From assembly GCF_002993365.1 (NCBI RefSeq), contig NZ_PVNP01000074.1:1-55583 (forward strand): a DNA stretch of 55,583 nucleotides. Direction: 5' to 3'. The notes under the pieces were generated by a model. It ran no database searches. It was not told where the DNA came from and saw nothing but the letters and a program-made list of their open reading frames with translations. Origin of the DNA: Marisediminitalea alba (GTDB taxonomy: Bacteria; Pseudomonadota; Gammaproteobacteria; Enterobacterales; Alteromonadaceae). This document shows, in pieces, positions 24,252 to 33,962 of this stretch. Position numbers and translations under genes: made by a program. The stretch's first letter is position 1. Each line of letters starts with the position of its first letter.

Positions 24252-26691
24252 TGGCTTTATCTCCTTGCGGTTGAGCTGGCGCAGATTGCGTTGCCACCAG
24301 CTTGTTTAATAACGCGGGCAGTAAGGTGAGGTCGGCCACCAGTGCCATGATCATGGCCAGCGCGGTTAGCAAACCAAAGTACACACTGGGCAGAAAATCA
24401 GAAAAACCGAATAATGAAAAGCCAACTGCAATAACTGTTGTGGTCATCAAAATGGCCAGACCGCTGTGTTTAAAGGCTTCTTCAGCTGCCGCTTTAGCCT
24501 GCCCGCCGCCCTCTTTTAACCCTGCCATATAGCCATGAACAAAATGCAACGTGTCATCCACGGCAATCCCCATGGCGATAGCGGCAATGGTGATGGTCAT
24601 GATATCCAGTGGGATCCCCGCCCAACCTATAACGCCCAGAATCGCCAGCGTCGTTAATACATTGGGGAGCAGTGCAATAAGGGCAACCTTGAGAGAACGG
24701 AAAATCGCCAGAAATACCAGACCCAGCGCAATATAAACCAGTCCCAGAGTCGTGATTTGCGAGTCAAATAGCCGGCTCAGAATATCCTGATATAACACAA
24801 AAAGGCTGGTTAACTGGTAGTGGTCGGCGGCTATTCCCACGCTCGCCAAATCCTGCCTGAGGTTATTCAGAAACTGCTCACGGTCGAGGCCCGCGGTGGT
24901 ATCCTGTACCCGAATCGCAATACGTAAGCGCTGGTCTTGCTCAGAAAAATATGCCCCCACCAGTTGATTTACCACTTTTTCGTTAAGCAGGTAATAAATG
25001 CTGGTCAGTTCATACTCTGTAAGCGGTCGGCCGTTATTAAGCTGTGTGGCCAGCGCCGTAAAATTGGCCAACGACGTTACGCTACCGGTTGCCTCAAATG
25101 CAGTTACCGCCTGTTGCACTAATTGCAACTGATTGACACTGTCGGCACTAATAATTAACGACGGATCGTCCGGTTTATCCGTTACGGTAAGAATAATATC
25201 CAGTGCAGTGGTGCCACCAAACTCCTTATCAATATACGCCAGTTCACGGTGCACCTGAGTGTCGTCGGCAAAGTAATCGATAAATGAATTTTCTACGTTG
25301 AGTCGGGTAATGCCCACACTGAGCACAATAAAAATAAGAGCGGTACCGGCAATCGTCAGCCCTGGTCTGTTAAGCGTCTGCAGACGACTACGGCGTAACA
25401 GCCTGCGAATAAAGCCGTAATCCTGCGCCTCGCTACCAGCCGGTAACAGCGCCAGCAGTGCCGGAAACAGAATAAGACTCACTAACTGCGAAATAATCAT
25501 TGCAATCAGCATCATTAAACCAAAAGAAATCACCGGCTCAAGGCCGCTGAAAAGCAGGGCCGCAAAGCCAACACTGGTCGTCAGCGAGGCAAAAAAGCAG
25601 GGGCTGAGCTTGTCTTTGAGCATCAGCTCCACCCGTTTGTGTTGTTCGGTATCGGAGTGTTCCCGGGCAATATAGCGGTAGCTGCCGAGCATATGAATCA
25701 TCACTGCCAGCGTCAGGATAATCTGTAACGCGACAAAGTTAGCCGAAATCACCGTGGCGCGTAAGTCTGCCCAACCCAACGCGCCAATAGTCAGAGTCAC
25801 ACTCAGGCCACAGCTTAGTAGCGGAAACACCACCCACTTAACCCGGCGAAATAAAATAGCCAGTAACAATGCGACTACCAATGCGATGGCGAGCCCGAAA
25901 ATCACCAGGTCAGATTTGATAATATCAATCAGGTGCTGCCCTACCACATAAGAGCCCCCCAGATAAGTATTGGCCCGTTGATTATATGGCTGGGTAATTT
26001 CGTTTAACTGGTTAATTTCCTGCTTACGGGTTTGAGTGAGCGCCGCGCGCAATGGCTCGGCCTGGGATTTAAGGGCTTCGAGTTGCGCTTGCTCCTCTTC
26101 ACTCAGTTTACGATTGAGCAGGTGCGCCTGAATTGCTGTTATTTGCTGGTCAATTTTCACCAGTTCCGGATTAGGCTTAAACACAATCTGGATGGACGTA
26201 GCCGTGTTGTCACGGTTAATCAGCAGATCGGTGAAAATCGGGTGCCCGCTGACCAGTTCTTTCATCCGCGCAGCCGAATAACGCTGTTTTTGCCAGGTGA
26301 GATTGCTGACATCAGTCTGACCGGAAAGGGCATCAGCACTGTCGATAAGCGGCACCGTTAATATGGATGTGACACTTTCCACCCGCGGGATCTGTTTAAT
26401 TTCCTGCTGCAAGCGGCTCAGATCGCTGAACGTCTGGTCGCTGAACACGTCGTGCTCACGGGGCTCGTAGGCTAACAGGATAAACTCGTCGGGATTAAAG
26501 GTTTGCTGAGCGACCTGAGTCTGGATATACAGTTTGTTATCTTTCACCAGCAAGGTGTCGGCAGAAGCGGCAATCCTGAACTTGCCAACACCGGTCAGGG
26601 CTAGCGCCAGCAAGGCAGCAAAGGCAATAACCACCGCCCAACGCCAGCGCACGATGCCGGTAGCAAGATTATTGATCAGTGTTTTGTTCAT
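24244..26691 (-). CDS. MMPL/RND-superfamily exporter
   Basis: An 815-residue transporter with two repeats, each made of one TM helix, a large periplasmic domain and five TM helices. Conserved parts: VRWRWAVVIAFAALLALAL, the TM4-like FARAx-equivalent region in IMTITIAAIAMGIAVDDTLHFVHGY with the paired acidic residues VDD, and the sterol-sensing-like first half. The eukaryotic and hopanoid-linked relatives (HpnN) move lipids across the envelope. It overlaps the MlaA gene by 23 bp and a four-TM gene by 8 bp, which argues for a lipid-export assembly rather than drug efflux. Confidence 0.85.
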   Translation of the reverse strand: MNKTLINNLATGIVRWRWAVVIAFAALLALALTGVGKFRIAASADTLLVKDNKLYIQTQVAQQTFNPDEFILLAYEPREHDVFSDQTFSDLSRLQQEIKQIPRVESVTSILTVPLIDSADALSGQTDVSNLTWQKQRYSAARMKELVSGHPIFTDLLINRDNTATSIQIVFKPNPELVKIDQQITAIQAHLLNRKLSEEEQAQLEALKSQAEPLRAALTQTRKQEINQLNEITQPYNQRANTYLGGSYVVGQHLIDIIKSDLVIFGLAIALVVALLLAILFRRVKWVVFPLLSCGLSVTLTIGALGWADLRATVISANFVALQIILTLAVMIHMLGSYRYIAREHSDTEQHKRVELMLKDKLSPCFFASLTTSVGFAALLFSGLEPVISFGLMMLIAMIISQLVSLILFPALLALLPAGSEAQDYGFIRRLLRRSRLQTLNRPGLTIAGTALIFIVLSVGITRLNVENSFIDYFADDTQVHRELAYIDKEFGGTTALDIILTVTDKPDDPSLIISADSVNQLQLVQQAVTAFEATGSVTSLANFTALATQLNNGRPLTEYELTSIYYLLNEKVVNQLVGAYFSEQDQRLRIAIRVQDTTAGLDREQFLNNLRQDLASVGIAADHYQLTSLFVLYQDILSRLFDSQITTLGLVYIALGLVFLAIFRSLKVALIALLPNVLTTLAILGVIGWAGIPLDIMTITIAAIAMGIAVDDTLHFVHGYMAGLKEGGGQAKAAAEEAFKHSGLAILMTTTVIAVGFSLFGFSDFLPSVYFGLLTALAMIMALVADLTLLPALLNKLVATQSAPAQPQGDKANV

Positions 26692-27538
26692 ACATCAAAT
26701 CCCTGGTCTGTCCCTGTAGATACTGATTTCGGAAGTACAAGTAGGGATCGTCGGCGTTTTTATACAAATTCTGGTAGGTTTCAGACTGCTCGGAAAAATC
26801 GTCCACGCCATCAAAGGCTCTGAGCTGATAATTTTGCGGCGCATCGGCAACATGGTTTACCGGATGGATAAAGCCTTCGGTTAATACCGAAAAGCCGCCT
26901 CTGACATCGCTTTGACTGAGTAGCGGTAGCACCAGGTATGGGCCAGAGCCCACTCCATAGGTTGCCAGAGTGTCGCCCACTGAGCGTCGTTTCGGCTCAA
27001 TTTCAAACCAGCTGGTAGCAGGGTCGAATAACCCCAGTACCCCTACCGTAGAATTAATTAAAAAACGGCCGAGATTAGCACCGGCATCAGACACCTCTCC
27101 TGAGAAAAGGTTATTCAGAAGATTCAGCGGTTCACGCAAATTAGCAAAAAAATTGCCTACGGAAGAGCGCACTGGCTGGGGTACCACGGCCTTATAGCCG
27201 TCACTTACCGGTATCAGTACATATTCGTAAGCGGCATGATTAAATGCAAATACTGAACGGTTAAACCCTTCCCAGGGATCGTAATATTGCGGTGCAGTGG
27301 ACGGATCAGCCACTGGCGCGTTGGCCACCGAGACAACCGCAGGAGCGACATTTATTTCCCCCTGCGAAGTGGTTATGGAGACCGATTTGCCGGCGCTTAA
27401 TTGTTCTTTTTTGGCAGGCTGAGTTGCGCTGGGATCGCTTGCCTGAACTGCCGTCTCTTCAGTCTGAGCCGGCGGTGGTACCGACGAACACCCCGTCAGC
27501 AAAAACAGCGCTGCCGAAAATACTACTTTATAATACAT
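26669..27538 (-). CDS. mlaA: MlaA/VacJ-family lipoprotein
   Basis: An outer-membrane phospholipid-handling lipoprotein: lipobox LTGC (C17), a low-complexity spacer to about residue 85, then the MlaA core YDPWEGFNRSVFAFN, VPQPVRSSVGNFFANLREPLN, LGRFLINSTVGVLGLFDPA, GVGSGPYLVLPLL and a C-terminal SYDD-equivalent region. MlaA with porins removes mislocalised phospholipids from the outer leaflet and passes them to MlaC. No mlaBCDEF genes are near; instead it overlaps an MMPL transporter gene, so this may be a second MlaA that works with that pump. Confidence 0.9.
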   Translation of the reverse strand: MYYKVVFSAALFLLTGCSSVPPPAQTEETAVQASDPSATQPAKKEQLSAGKSVSITTSQGEINVAPAVVSVANAPVADPSTAPQYYDPWEGFNRSVFAFNHAAYEYVLIPVSDGYKAVVPQPVRSSVGNFFANLREPLNLLNNLFSGEVSDAGANLGRFLINSTVGVLGLFDPATSWFEIEPKRRSVGDTLATYGVGSGPYLVLPLLSQSDVRGGFSVLTEGFIHPVNHVADAPQNYQLRAFDGVDDFSEQSETYQNLYKNADDPYLYFRNQYLQGQTRDLMYEQNTDQ

Positions 27539-27902
27539 AACTGCCTTGTCCGGTCTTCATTTGATGATGACGCAAAATATTGCTGGCACGTTGCACCGCA
27601 TCATCGCGGTTGTATTGCCAGTTTTGCTGTTCATAAGCACGCGCCTGAGTGACATAAAACATGATCCTTTTGAGTCGCAACGCGTGCATACGGTTGGCAC
27701 TGTCAAACTGCGTTTCAGCAACGCTCGCCTCGAGCTCTGTAAGCGCTTCGGAATGCAATGTTGTCTGCATAGCTGCATCACTGCTCACCCACCCGGATAC
27801 CGAGCGGTTTACCGATTGAGAAACTGTTGTTGTTTGACTGGCTGCCAAAACACCGCTGCAAACCAGTAGAGATCCTAATGCCCATTTAGTTAAACTTCGC
27901 AT
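27528..27902 (-). CDS. Exported protein of unknown function heading the MlaA-MMPL operon
   Basis: A 124-residue precursor with a clear signal peptide (MRSLTKWALGSLLVCSGVLAAS). The mature part is helical, rich in A, Q and S, with ELEASVAETQFDSANRMHALRLKRIMFYVTQARAYEQQN read in parts; no family recognised. The frame also opens four codons upstream (GTG at 27914). It overlaps mlaA by 11 bp, so it is translationally coupled to it and may be a periplasmic partner. Confidence 0.6.
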   Translation of the reverse strand: MRSLTKWALGSLLVCSGVLAASQTTTVSQSVNRSVSGWVSSDAAMQTTLHSEALTELEASVAETQFDSANRMHALRLKRIMFYVTQARAYEQQNWQYNRDDAVQRASNILRHHQMKTGQGSYVL

Positions 27903-28021
27903 CGCTATCACCACGGTTGTCTGATTGATTAGTGCTCGTGGTAAGAGAGTTAATCGTCCCTGACCACGTCGCTGCTTTTATTGCCACTCATGGATTTTGC
28001 ACCGGTAGCACCGCTGGCTAC

Positions 28022-28162
28022 CTATTCATCTTCCTGCTCATCATCTGACGGCAGATTCACTTCGTACTGGCTCGGATGTGCCGTTTCTTCATAGCGGGCA
28101 AACCAGTTAAAGATGCCGGGTGTTGAGTTCATTGCTGATGAGTTGTTATTGCTGTTATTCAT
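28022..28162 (-). CDS. Possible 46-residue protein
   Basis: A short frame starting MNNSNNNSSAMNSTPGIFNW and ending in an acidic DDEQEDE tail. It begins just beyond the terminator of the BON gene. The composition (N and S runs, then an acidic end) is protein-like and no homology is recognised; the ribosome binding site is weak. It could be spurious. Confidence 0.35.
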   Translation of the reverse strand: MNNSNNNSSAMNSTPGIFNWFARYEETAHPSQYEVNLPSDDEQEDE

Positions 28163-28176
28163 GTGCAGTTCCATGC

Positions 28177-28208
28177 AAAAAAAGCGGTTGGTCGACACGA
28201 CCAACCGC
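28177..28208 (-). terminator. Strong terminator of the BON-domain gene
   Basis: On the minus strand an 11-bp perfect stem GCGGTTGGTCG/CGACCAACCGC (28184-28208) with a 3-nt loop runs into T7 (28177-28183). Confidence 0.9.
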
Positions 28209-28216
28209 AGACAGGC

Positions 28217-28780
28217 TTATTCAGATTCGACCACCGAGAGCTGGTCGTCTACAGATTTTACTTCTGAGGCGTTTTTAGCAATTTCTACTGCCAGTGCACG
28301 CTCAGTTTCACTACCCACGGTACCTTTAAGGGTGACTTCGCTGTCTTCAACATCTACATCGATGTCCAGACCGGAAATGTCGGTATCCATAAGCAAGCGG
28401 GGTTTCACCACAGTCGCAATCTTGGCGTCGGTGAGATCGCTGGAAGTTTCTTCACTGATCATCTCTTCATCATCGCTTTCAATGATAGTCAGGCGATTAT
28501 CCACTGATGCAACGCCGTCGATGCCAGTCACCAGTTCTTCGGCCAGCTTCTTATCCACGCTGCTGTCCACTTTACCGGTCAGGATGATTACGCCTTCCTG
28601 CACGTCGGTATTAATATCGAAAGAATTAAGATGGGTATTAAAAAGAAGCGTCGCTTCTGCTTTACCGTCTATCCAGGCATCTTTAGCCTTATCTTCCCAC
28701 TTTGAATCGGCTAACGCCGGACTCGCGGCTGATGCCGTAATTACCCCTACAACCATTAAAGAAAGTACTGAACGTTTCAT
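28217..28780 (-). CDS. Periplasmic protein with two BON domains
   Basis: A 187-residue precursor: signal peptide ending SPALA-DS, then two BON domains (about 36-100 with INTDVQEGVIILTGKVDS; about 118-185 with IDVDVEDSEVTLKGTVGS), linked by an acidic stretch (ESDDEEMISEETSSD). BON domains bind phospholipid or peptidoglycan-linked surfaces and include OsmY, a hyperosmotic-stress protein. GGAGCG precedes the ATG. Upstream are an IHF-like site and a -24/-12 promoter at the same spacing as for the DUF1328 gene, so it probably belongs to the same sigma54 regulon. Confidence 0.85.
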   Translation of the reverse strand: MKRSVLSLMVVGVITASAASPALADSKWEDKAKDAWIDGKAEATLLFNTHLNSFDINTDVQEGVIILTGKVDSSVDKKLAEELVTGIDGVASVDNRLTIIESDDEEMISEETSSDLTDAKIATVVKPRLLMDTDISGLDIDVDVEDSEVTLKGTVGSETERALAVEIAKNASEVKSVDDQLSVVESE

Positions 28781-28814
28781 AATGTCGCTCCGATTGAGAA
28801 TTCGAAGTGACTAT

Positions 28815-28848
28815 TGCGATATTCAGGCCAAAAATTAAATATATGATT
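28815..28848 (-). promoter_or_regulatory. IHF-like site and sigma54-like promoter of the BON gene
   Basis: Read on the minus strand: AATCATATATTTA (28848-28836; one mismatch to WATCAANNNNTTR), 5 nt, TGGCCT (28830-28825), 5 nt, TCGCA (28819-28815). The GG and GC are 12 nt apart as required. The IHF-to--24 gap is 5 nt, identical to the promoter at 19800. The start codon is 35 bp downstream. The -24 and -12 boxes each deviate from consensus. Confidence 0.6.
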
Positions 28849-28940
28849 TTATTGGATTTGTTAGCGTCGGGAGAAACAAAGAGCCCGCTAATGTGTAGCG
28901 AATTCTCGACACTGTGAAGAAATTACCCAAAAGTATAATA

Positions 28941-29480
28941 TCAGCTGATGCCTGCAACCGATTTTACTGTGGTACAGATATTTTCGCGCTTTTTAAAGTA
29001 ACTCAGGGCAATCAGACAGTTATCTTCCGGCCAGATGGCCTGCTGTAACAGCGATTTTTCTTCATCTGTTAACTGACTGTCGTCGAAGTGGATGGCAACC
29101 GCCTTTTTATTTGGCGTCAACACATGGGGTTTAGCATCCGTTACCAGATTGTCGGCAACAAACAAAAAACGCCGCGCGACCGGGTCCTGCACCACACCAA
29201 TAGCATTATGGTAGTGAATCACTGACGGCCAGCCTTCAGCGATGCGACTTTGATAGAAGATCAAAAATGTGAATAGTAACAATACCACTAAGGTCATGGT
29301 GATAAAGGTTTGCGACAAATCCGGCGCTACCGTTACCAGACCACCAATCGCCGCTACAAACACCACCCAGAAACCAAACACTCTGCGCAGTACATAGGGC
29401 GACACACCCGAGATGACTTTGGCATGTTTAATTTCCTGTGGCTCTAACTCCAGTAGAGCAACCTGACTTTGTGAGTTCAC
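28941..29480 (-). CDS. Two-TM membrane protein of unknown function
   Basis: A 179-residue protein with two adjacent TM helices (near 33-52 and 59-77) after a short cytoplasmic N-terminus, followed by a soluble domain (about 80-170) with beta-strand-like segments such as GWPSVIHYHNAIGVVQDPVARRFLFVADN. I do not recognise a family. It is a single gene, transcribed away from the porin locus. Confidence 0.6.
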   Translation of the reverse strand: MNSQSQVALLELEPQEIKHAKVISGVSPYVLRRVFGFWVVFVAAIGGLVTVAPDLSQTFITMTLVVLLLFTFLIFYQSRIAEGWPSVIHYHNAIGVVQDPVARRFLFVADNLVTDAKPHVLTPNKKAVAIHFDDSQLTDEEKSLLQQAIWPEDNCLIALSYFKKRENICTTVKSVAGIS

Positions 29481-29943
29481 TTTAGACGCTTCAGCGATTG
29501 AGGTTGTGATGTGAGTATCTTACCTAAATAAGCGGCTCGTACAATGATTATTCCGCTGCTATCTAACGCCTACCCCATGTTTTTACAGGAAATTATGACA
29601 ATTTCAGCAACTCGTTTACATAACTGGTGAGCATTTAAGCAAATAGACTTGAGTGTAGCAAAAAAGACGATAGCAGTTTATCCAGCCGTTATGCTTGCGG
29701 CGCAATATTGGACTCGGTTGATTCCAGTGACTTTTTTGACCTGCATCAGTATGCACTTTGTGTTCTTCGTTACACTTATTACATACCTGAAGTCAGTATT
29801 CAGGTGTTTCTTAGATAATGACTCTCTTCGGATTCATTTATGCATTTTTAGAAACAATGTGTTCTTCATAAAGCATATATCGCCACCAGGTTTATTCGTA
29901 CATTACGTGGCTGATTTTTCGTACTCAAAATAATGGTTTTTCT
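29481..29943 (+). other. Gene-free leader of the porin locus
   Basis: This 463-bp AT-rich stretch holds no convincing gene. A 94-codon frame (29649-29933) lacks a ribosome binding site and reads like random hydrophobic sequence. It presumably carries the promoters of the divergent 28.9-kb gene and of the porin; no clear box was recognised. Confidence 0.4.
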
Positions 29944-31071
29944 ATGCATGCATTCAACTTAAAAGCCCTCGCTGCTGCAGGGTTAACCTCGGCATGGCTC
30001 GCCTCTCCGGTTGCCGCCATCGAAATATATCAACAGGGCGAAGGCGATAATAAAGCCGTGGTCTCTATCGGTGGCTATGTAAAAATGGACATCCGCCATG
30101 TGAATGGTGACATCGCTTATCAGGATTACTGAGTTGCCAACTACCCAGGCGGTGAGCCTACCGATACCTCTCACACCGGCTTCAACGTGCGGGAGTCGCG
30201 GGTTAATCTGAAAGTCGATTACGGTGATATAACCGGCTTCGTAGAAATAGACTTCTACGGCGGTGGCGGTAACGAAATCATCAGCAATTCCTCAAACCCA
30301 CGCTTGCGCCACCTCTATTTTACCTATCAGAACTGGACTGCAGGCCAGGCCTGGAGCACCTTTATGCCGGTGCGTTCCATGCCCGAAACCCTGGACTTTG
30401 GCGGCCCGTTTATAGGTGAAGCCTTTATGCGTGCGGTACTGGTTCGTTACACCTATGGCAACTGGGAATTTGCCCTGGAAAACCCGGAAACCTGGGGTGA
30501 TGGTGACATTGGTACACCATCCAGCGCCATTGGTTTAAGTGGTGACGATGCCGACCCGGATGAATCTATCCCTGATTTTGTTACCCGCTACACACACAAT
30601 GCCGACTGGGGCTGGGTTGCCCTTGCTGGTATGGTCCGTCAGGTCGATGAAGGCGGTATTGATGAAACCGCTTTTGCCGCGAATATCGCGGGCTTCTTCA
30701 AGGTTTTTGGACGCGATGATTTTCGTTTTCAAATCACTGGCGGTGAACCGGGTCGCTACGCTTCGGCAGCCATGACGCCGGATATCGTCATCAATCCGGC
30801 CACCGACGAAACCGAAGTGGAACAAACCCTTGCTTACAGCTTTTCTTACCGTCATCACTGGAATGATAGCCTGCGCTCAACCGCTTATTATGGAACAGCC
30901 GAGACGGATGTGCTGGAAAAGAAACGCTCACAGTGGGGCGTCAACCTGATAAAGCAGGTCAACCAACACCTCAAAGTGGGCGTAGAATACGGTAACTACG
31001 CCATTGACGATGAGGGGATCCTGGCGGTGGATTCAGACTACCTGCAGGTTTCTGCCCAAATGTCGTTCTAA
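29944..31071 (+). pseudogene. DcaP-like outer-membrane porin interrupted by an in-frame TGA
   Basis: Reading through one stop gives 375 residues of a trimeric DcaP-type porin: signal peptide (ending near VAA-IE), a short coiled segment, SIGGYVKMDIRHVNGD, then after the stop NYPGGEPTDTSHTGFNVRESRVNL, a barrel with alternating aromatic strands (RHLYFTYQNWTAGQAWSTF) and a C-terminal strand ending in F. The TGA at 30130-30132 follows QDY, at a place where W is likely (TGG). Frame and codon pattern are undisturbed on both sides, so this is a single-base change or a base-call error. It ends convergent with a LysR gene, overlapping by 3 bp. DcaP porins admit negatively charged and small hydrophobic solutes. 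Confidence 0.75.
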
Positions 31072-31973
31072 GCAAAATACTGTTTTTTGCGCTGCAGCGC
31101 CTGACGAAAGTGCTCAACCAGCAGGTTGAGCTTTTTGTCGGGCTGCCGTGAGCCAGGATACACCGCATAAATGCCCAGCTCCTTGCCAACGTAGGGCGAC
31201 AATACCGACACCAGCTTACCCGCTTCCAGCTCTTCGTGGATCAGCGCCCTAGGTAGATAAGCCAGTCCAAACCCGGCCAACACGCCATGCTTTAGAGTAT
31301 CCAGGGTGTTAGTGCGATACCGCCCCTTCACTGCCATTAGTTTGTCCTCGCCATCTACCCGAAACAACCAGGCTTCAGGTTTTGTGCCTTCATACTTATA
31401 GAGCAGGCAATGGTGCTTCTCCAGCTCATAGGGGTGTTCCGGTTCACCGTAGGTTTGCAGATAGTCGGGCGTAGCACAGACTACCCAGTTGGAGTCCACC
31501 AGCCGTCTGGCCACCAGCGAAGAATCGGCCAGATTAGCGGTGCGGATCGCCAGATCGAAACCTTCGTCAAGAATATCCACCACCCGGTTAGTTACCCTGA
31601 GCTCAACTTCAATGCCCGGGTATTGTTCGCAAAATTCGACTAATGCCTGGTTAAGTACCAGATTGGCCGTTACCACCGGCATGGTTATTTTAATTCGCCC
31701 GCGAATATCACTGCTGTAACCGGCTACCACGTCTTCGGCGTCCTGCAAAGCCTGCTGGGCAAGTTTAGCCTTTTTATACAGTGCCTGGCCGGCATCTGTC
31801 AGGCTAAGCTTGCGGGTAGTGCGATAGAGCAGTTGCACATTCAGGGCTTTTTCCAGCCGCGCCACCCGCTTGCTGACCACCGACATGGTTATTTCATACT
31901 TTGCCGACACTTTGGAAAAAGAGCCTTCTTCCACCACATGGACAAACAATAACATGTCATCTGCTTTTACCAT
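31068..31973 (-). CDS. LysR-family regulator divergent from the lactate genes
   Basis: A 301-residue LysR-type protein: winged helix (MLLFVHVVEEGSFSKVSAKYEITMSVVSKRVARLE) and a substrate-binding domain of the CrgA/DmlR type (RGRIKITMPVVTANLVL, DLAIRTANLADSSLVARRL, GFGLAYLP). It diverges from lctP across 230 bp, the normal layout for a regulator of its neighbour, and converges tightly on the porin gene. Control of lactate uptake is inference from position. Confidence 0.85.
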   Translation of the reverse strand: MVKADDMLLFVHVVEEGSFSKVSAKYEITMSVVSKRVARLEKALNVQLLYRTTRKLSLTDAGQALYKKAKLAQQALQDAEDVVAGYSSDIRGRIKITMPVVTANLVLNQALVEFCEQYPGIEVELRVTNRVVDILDEGFDLAIRTANLADSSLVARRLVDSNWVVCATPDYLQTYGEPEHPYELEKHHCLLYKYEGTKPEAWLFRVDGEDKLMAVKGRYRTNTLDTLKHGVLAGFGLAYLPRALIHEELEAGKLVSVLSPYVGKELGIYAVYPGSRQPDKKLNLLVEHFRQALQRKKQYFA

Positions 31974-32203
31974 TTTACGTGTCCGGTCTCGTTTATTTGT
32001 GCAAAAAAGGAAACAATCATATTGGATCTGAATATAGATTAACAGTCAGCACAATTGTAGAGTCCACTGCATAAAATAAAGTCTGTTACATTATTTCTAC
32101 ACCGTCGAAACATGACGCTTTGAAAGCAGGCCGAAACGCTTAAAAATGTACCCTATCTGCAAAATATCATCCCCGGGGTGATACCGATTTCAGGAGAAAC
32201 ACT

Positions 32204-33904
32204 ATGAGTGATGTCACACTGGGCTTGCTGGCATTATTACCCATCGGGCTATCTGCCCTGCTGTTACTGGGCTTGCAATGGCCGGCCCGCAAAGCCATGC
32301 CAGCAGTACTGGCAGCCACCGCACTGCTTGCCCTGTGGGTATGGGATATGAGTGGGCAACGCGTGGCAGCTTCGATTATTCAGGGGCTCATTGTGACCGT
32401 TTCTGTGTTGTGGATTGTGTTTGGCGCTATCTTCCTGCTCAATACCCTTAAACATACCGGTGCTATTCAAACCATTCGTCAGGGGTTCGCTCAGGTTTCA
32501 CCTGACCGCCGCGTGCAGGCAATCATCATCGCCTGGTGTTTTGGCACCTTTTTAGAAGGCGCATCCGGCTTTGGTACGCCGGCAGCGATTGCCGCACCGC
32601 TCATGGTTGCACTGGGCTTTCCGGCGCTGGCGGCGGTAATGATTGGCATGATGGTTCAAAGTACACCGGTTTCCTTTGGCGCGGTGGGAACACCGATTAT
32701 TATTGGCGTTAATAACGGGCTCGACGCCGCCACCATCAGCCAGCAGCTGGCTCAGGAAGGCTGGAGCTGGGAACAGTTTATCCAATTAATTACCACCCAG
32801 GTCGCCATTATCCATGGCATTGTTGGCACCCTGATGCCTCTGCTGATGGTGATATTTCTTACCCGCTTTTTTGGCAGCAACCGCAGTTGGAAAGAAGGTT
32901 TTGCTATTTTGCCTTTTGCCTTGTTCGCCGGGCTAATGTTTACCCTGCCCTATGCCCTGACCGGCATTTTCCTGGGCGCTGAATTTCCTTCACTGATCGG
33001 CGGATTATTCAGTCTGTTTGTGGTCGTTAACGCAGCGAAACGCGGCTTTCTGATGCCTCGCACATCGTGGGATTTTGCGCCTAAGTCAGAATGGCCGAAA
33101 GCCTGGCTGGGGATGCTGGAAATACATGCTAACGATTATGTCGGCAAACAGCCCATGTCGCAGTTTAAGGCCTGGACACCCTATGTTCTGGTGGCACTAC
33201 TGTTAGTGATTTCCCGGGTATCAGGCGAAGTCAAAGCCCTGCTCAGTGGTCTTAGCATTGGTATGACCGATATACTTGGTGAAGCCGGTGTGAGCGCAGC
33301 ATTTAGTCCTCTTTACCTGCCTGGCGGCCTGCTGCTGATTGCCGCGCTGGTGGCCATTGTATTTCAAAGTCATGGCCAAAGCCGCCAGCACACTTTTACC
33401 ACCGCCTTAAAAGACTCCGGCAAAACCATAGTCGGGGCCGGATTTGTGCTGATGTTTACCATTCCCATGGTGCGCCTGTTTATTAACTCCGGCGTTAACT
33501 TAGCCGAACTGCCCAGCATGCCAATGAGCAGCGCCTTATTGTTCGCCAACCTGTTTGGCGAGGCTTTCCCTCTGATCAGCCCGACCATCGGAGCATTAGG
33601 CGCCTTTATTGCCGGCTCTAATACGGTGTCGAATATGATGTTCAGCCAGTTTCAGTTTGAGGCGGCAATGAGCCTTAATCTGTCGCCGGCACTGATCATC
33701 GCTGGCCAGGCCGTGGGCGCCGCCGCTGGCAACATGATAGCTATCCACAATGTGGTGGCAGCCAGTGCTACGGTGGGTTTGCTGGGTCAGGAAGGTACCA
33801 CTTTGCGTAAAACATTGTTACCCACGTTTTATTATGTGGCATTATCCGGCGCTATCTTAATGCTGGCGCTTTATGGCCTGAATATAAACGGCCCGTTAGG
33901 CTGA
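32204..33904 (+). CDS. lctP: L-lactate permease
   Basis: A 566-residue inner-membrane permease of the LctP/LldP family, importing lactate (L or D) and glycolate with protons. Characteristic stretches: [51 protein letters not shown], and near the end [24 protein letters not shown]. About 12 to 14 TM segments. AGGAG stands 8 nt before the ATG. It is followed after 58 bp by the D-lactate dehydrogenase gene, so uptake and oxidation are coupled in one operon. Confidence 0.93.
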   Translation: MSDVTLGLLALLPIGLSALLLLGLQWPARKAMPAVLAATALLALWVWDMSGQRVAASIIQGLIVTVSVLWIVFGAIFLLNTLKHTGAIQTIRQGFAQVSPDRRVQAIIIAWCFGTFLEGASGFGTPAAIAAPLMVALGFPALAAVMIGMMVQSTPVSFGAVGTPIIIGVNNGLDAATISQQLAQEGWSWEQFIQLITTQVAIIHGIVGTLMPLLMVIFLTRFFGSNRSWKEGFAILPFALFAGLMFTLPYALTGIFLGAEFPSLIGGLFSLFVVVNAAKRGFLMPRTSWDFAPKSEWPKAWLGMLEIHANDYVGKQPMSQFKAWTPYVLVALLLVISRVSGEVKALLSGLSIGMTDILGEAGVSAAFSPLYLPGGLLLIAALVAIVFQSHGQSRQHTFTTALKDSGKTIVGAGFVLMFTIPMVRLFINSGVNLAELPSMPMSSALLFANLFGEAFPLISPTIGALGAFIAGSNTVSNMMFSQFQFEAAMSLNLSPALIIAGQAVGAAAGNMIAIHNVVAASATVGLLGQEGTTLRKTLLPTFYYVALSGAILMLALYGLNINGPLG

Positions 33905-33962
33905 CAATGCGGTACGGTTTCGCAATAATGATTTATCCGGGTCTGAGTACAGGAGCAACAAA

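Noticed and set aside
27581..27600. TGGCAC followed by TTGCA near 27.59 kb
   Set aside because: Only one base separates the two boxes instead of five, and the site lies inside a coding region.
28113..28838. A 241-codon plus-strand open frame opposite the BON gene
   Set aside because: It lies antisense to a well-supported BON-domain gene, is Ser/Thr-rich as expected of a shadow frame, contains the terminator and promoter of that gene, and shows no domain.
29649..29933. A 94-codon open frame before the porin
   Set aside because: No ribosome binding site, no recognisable motif and a random-looking hydrophobic composition in an AT-rich leader.
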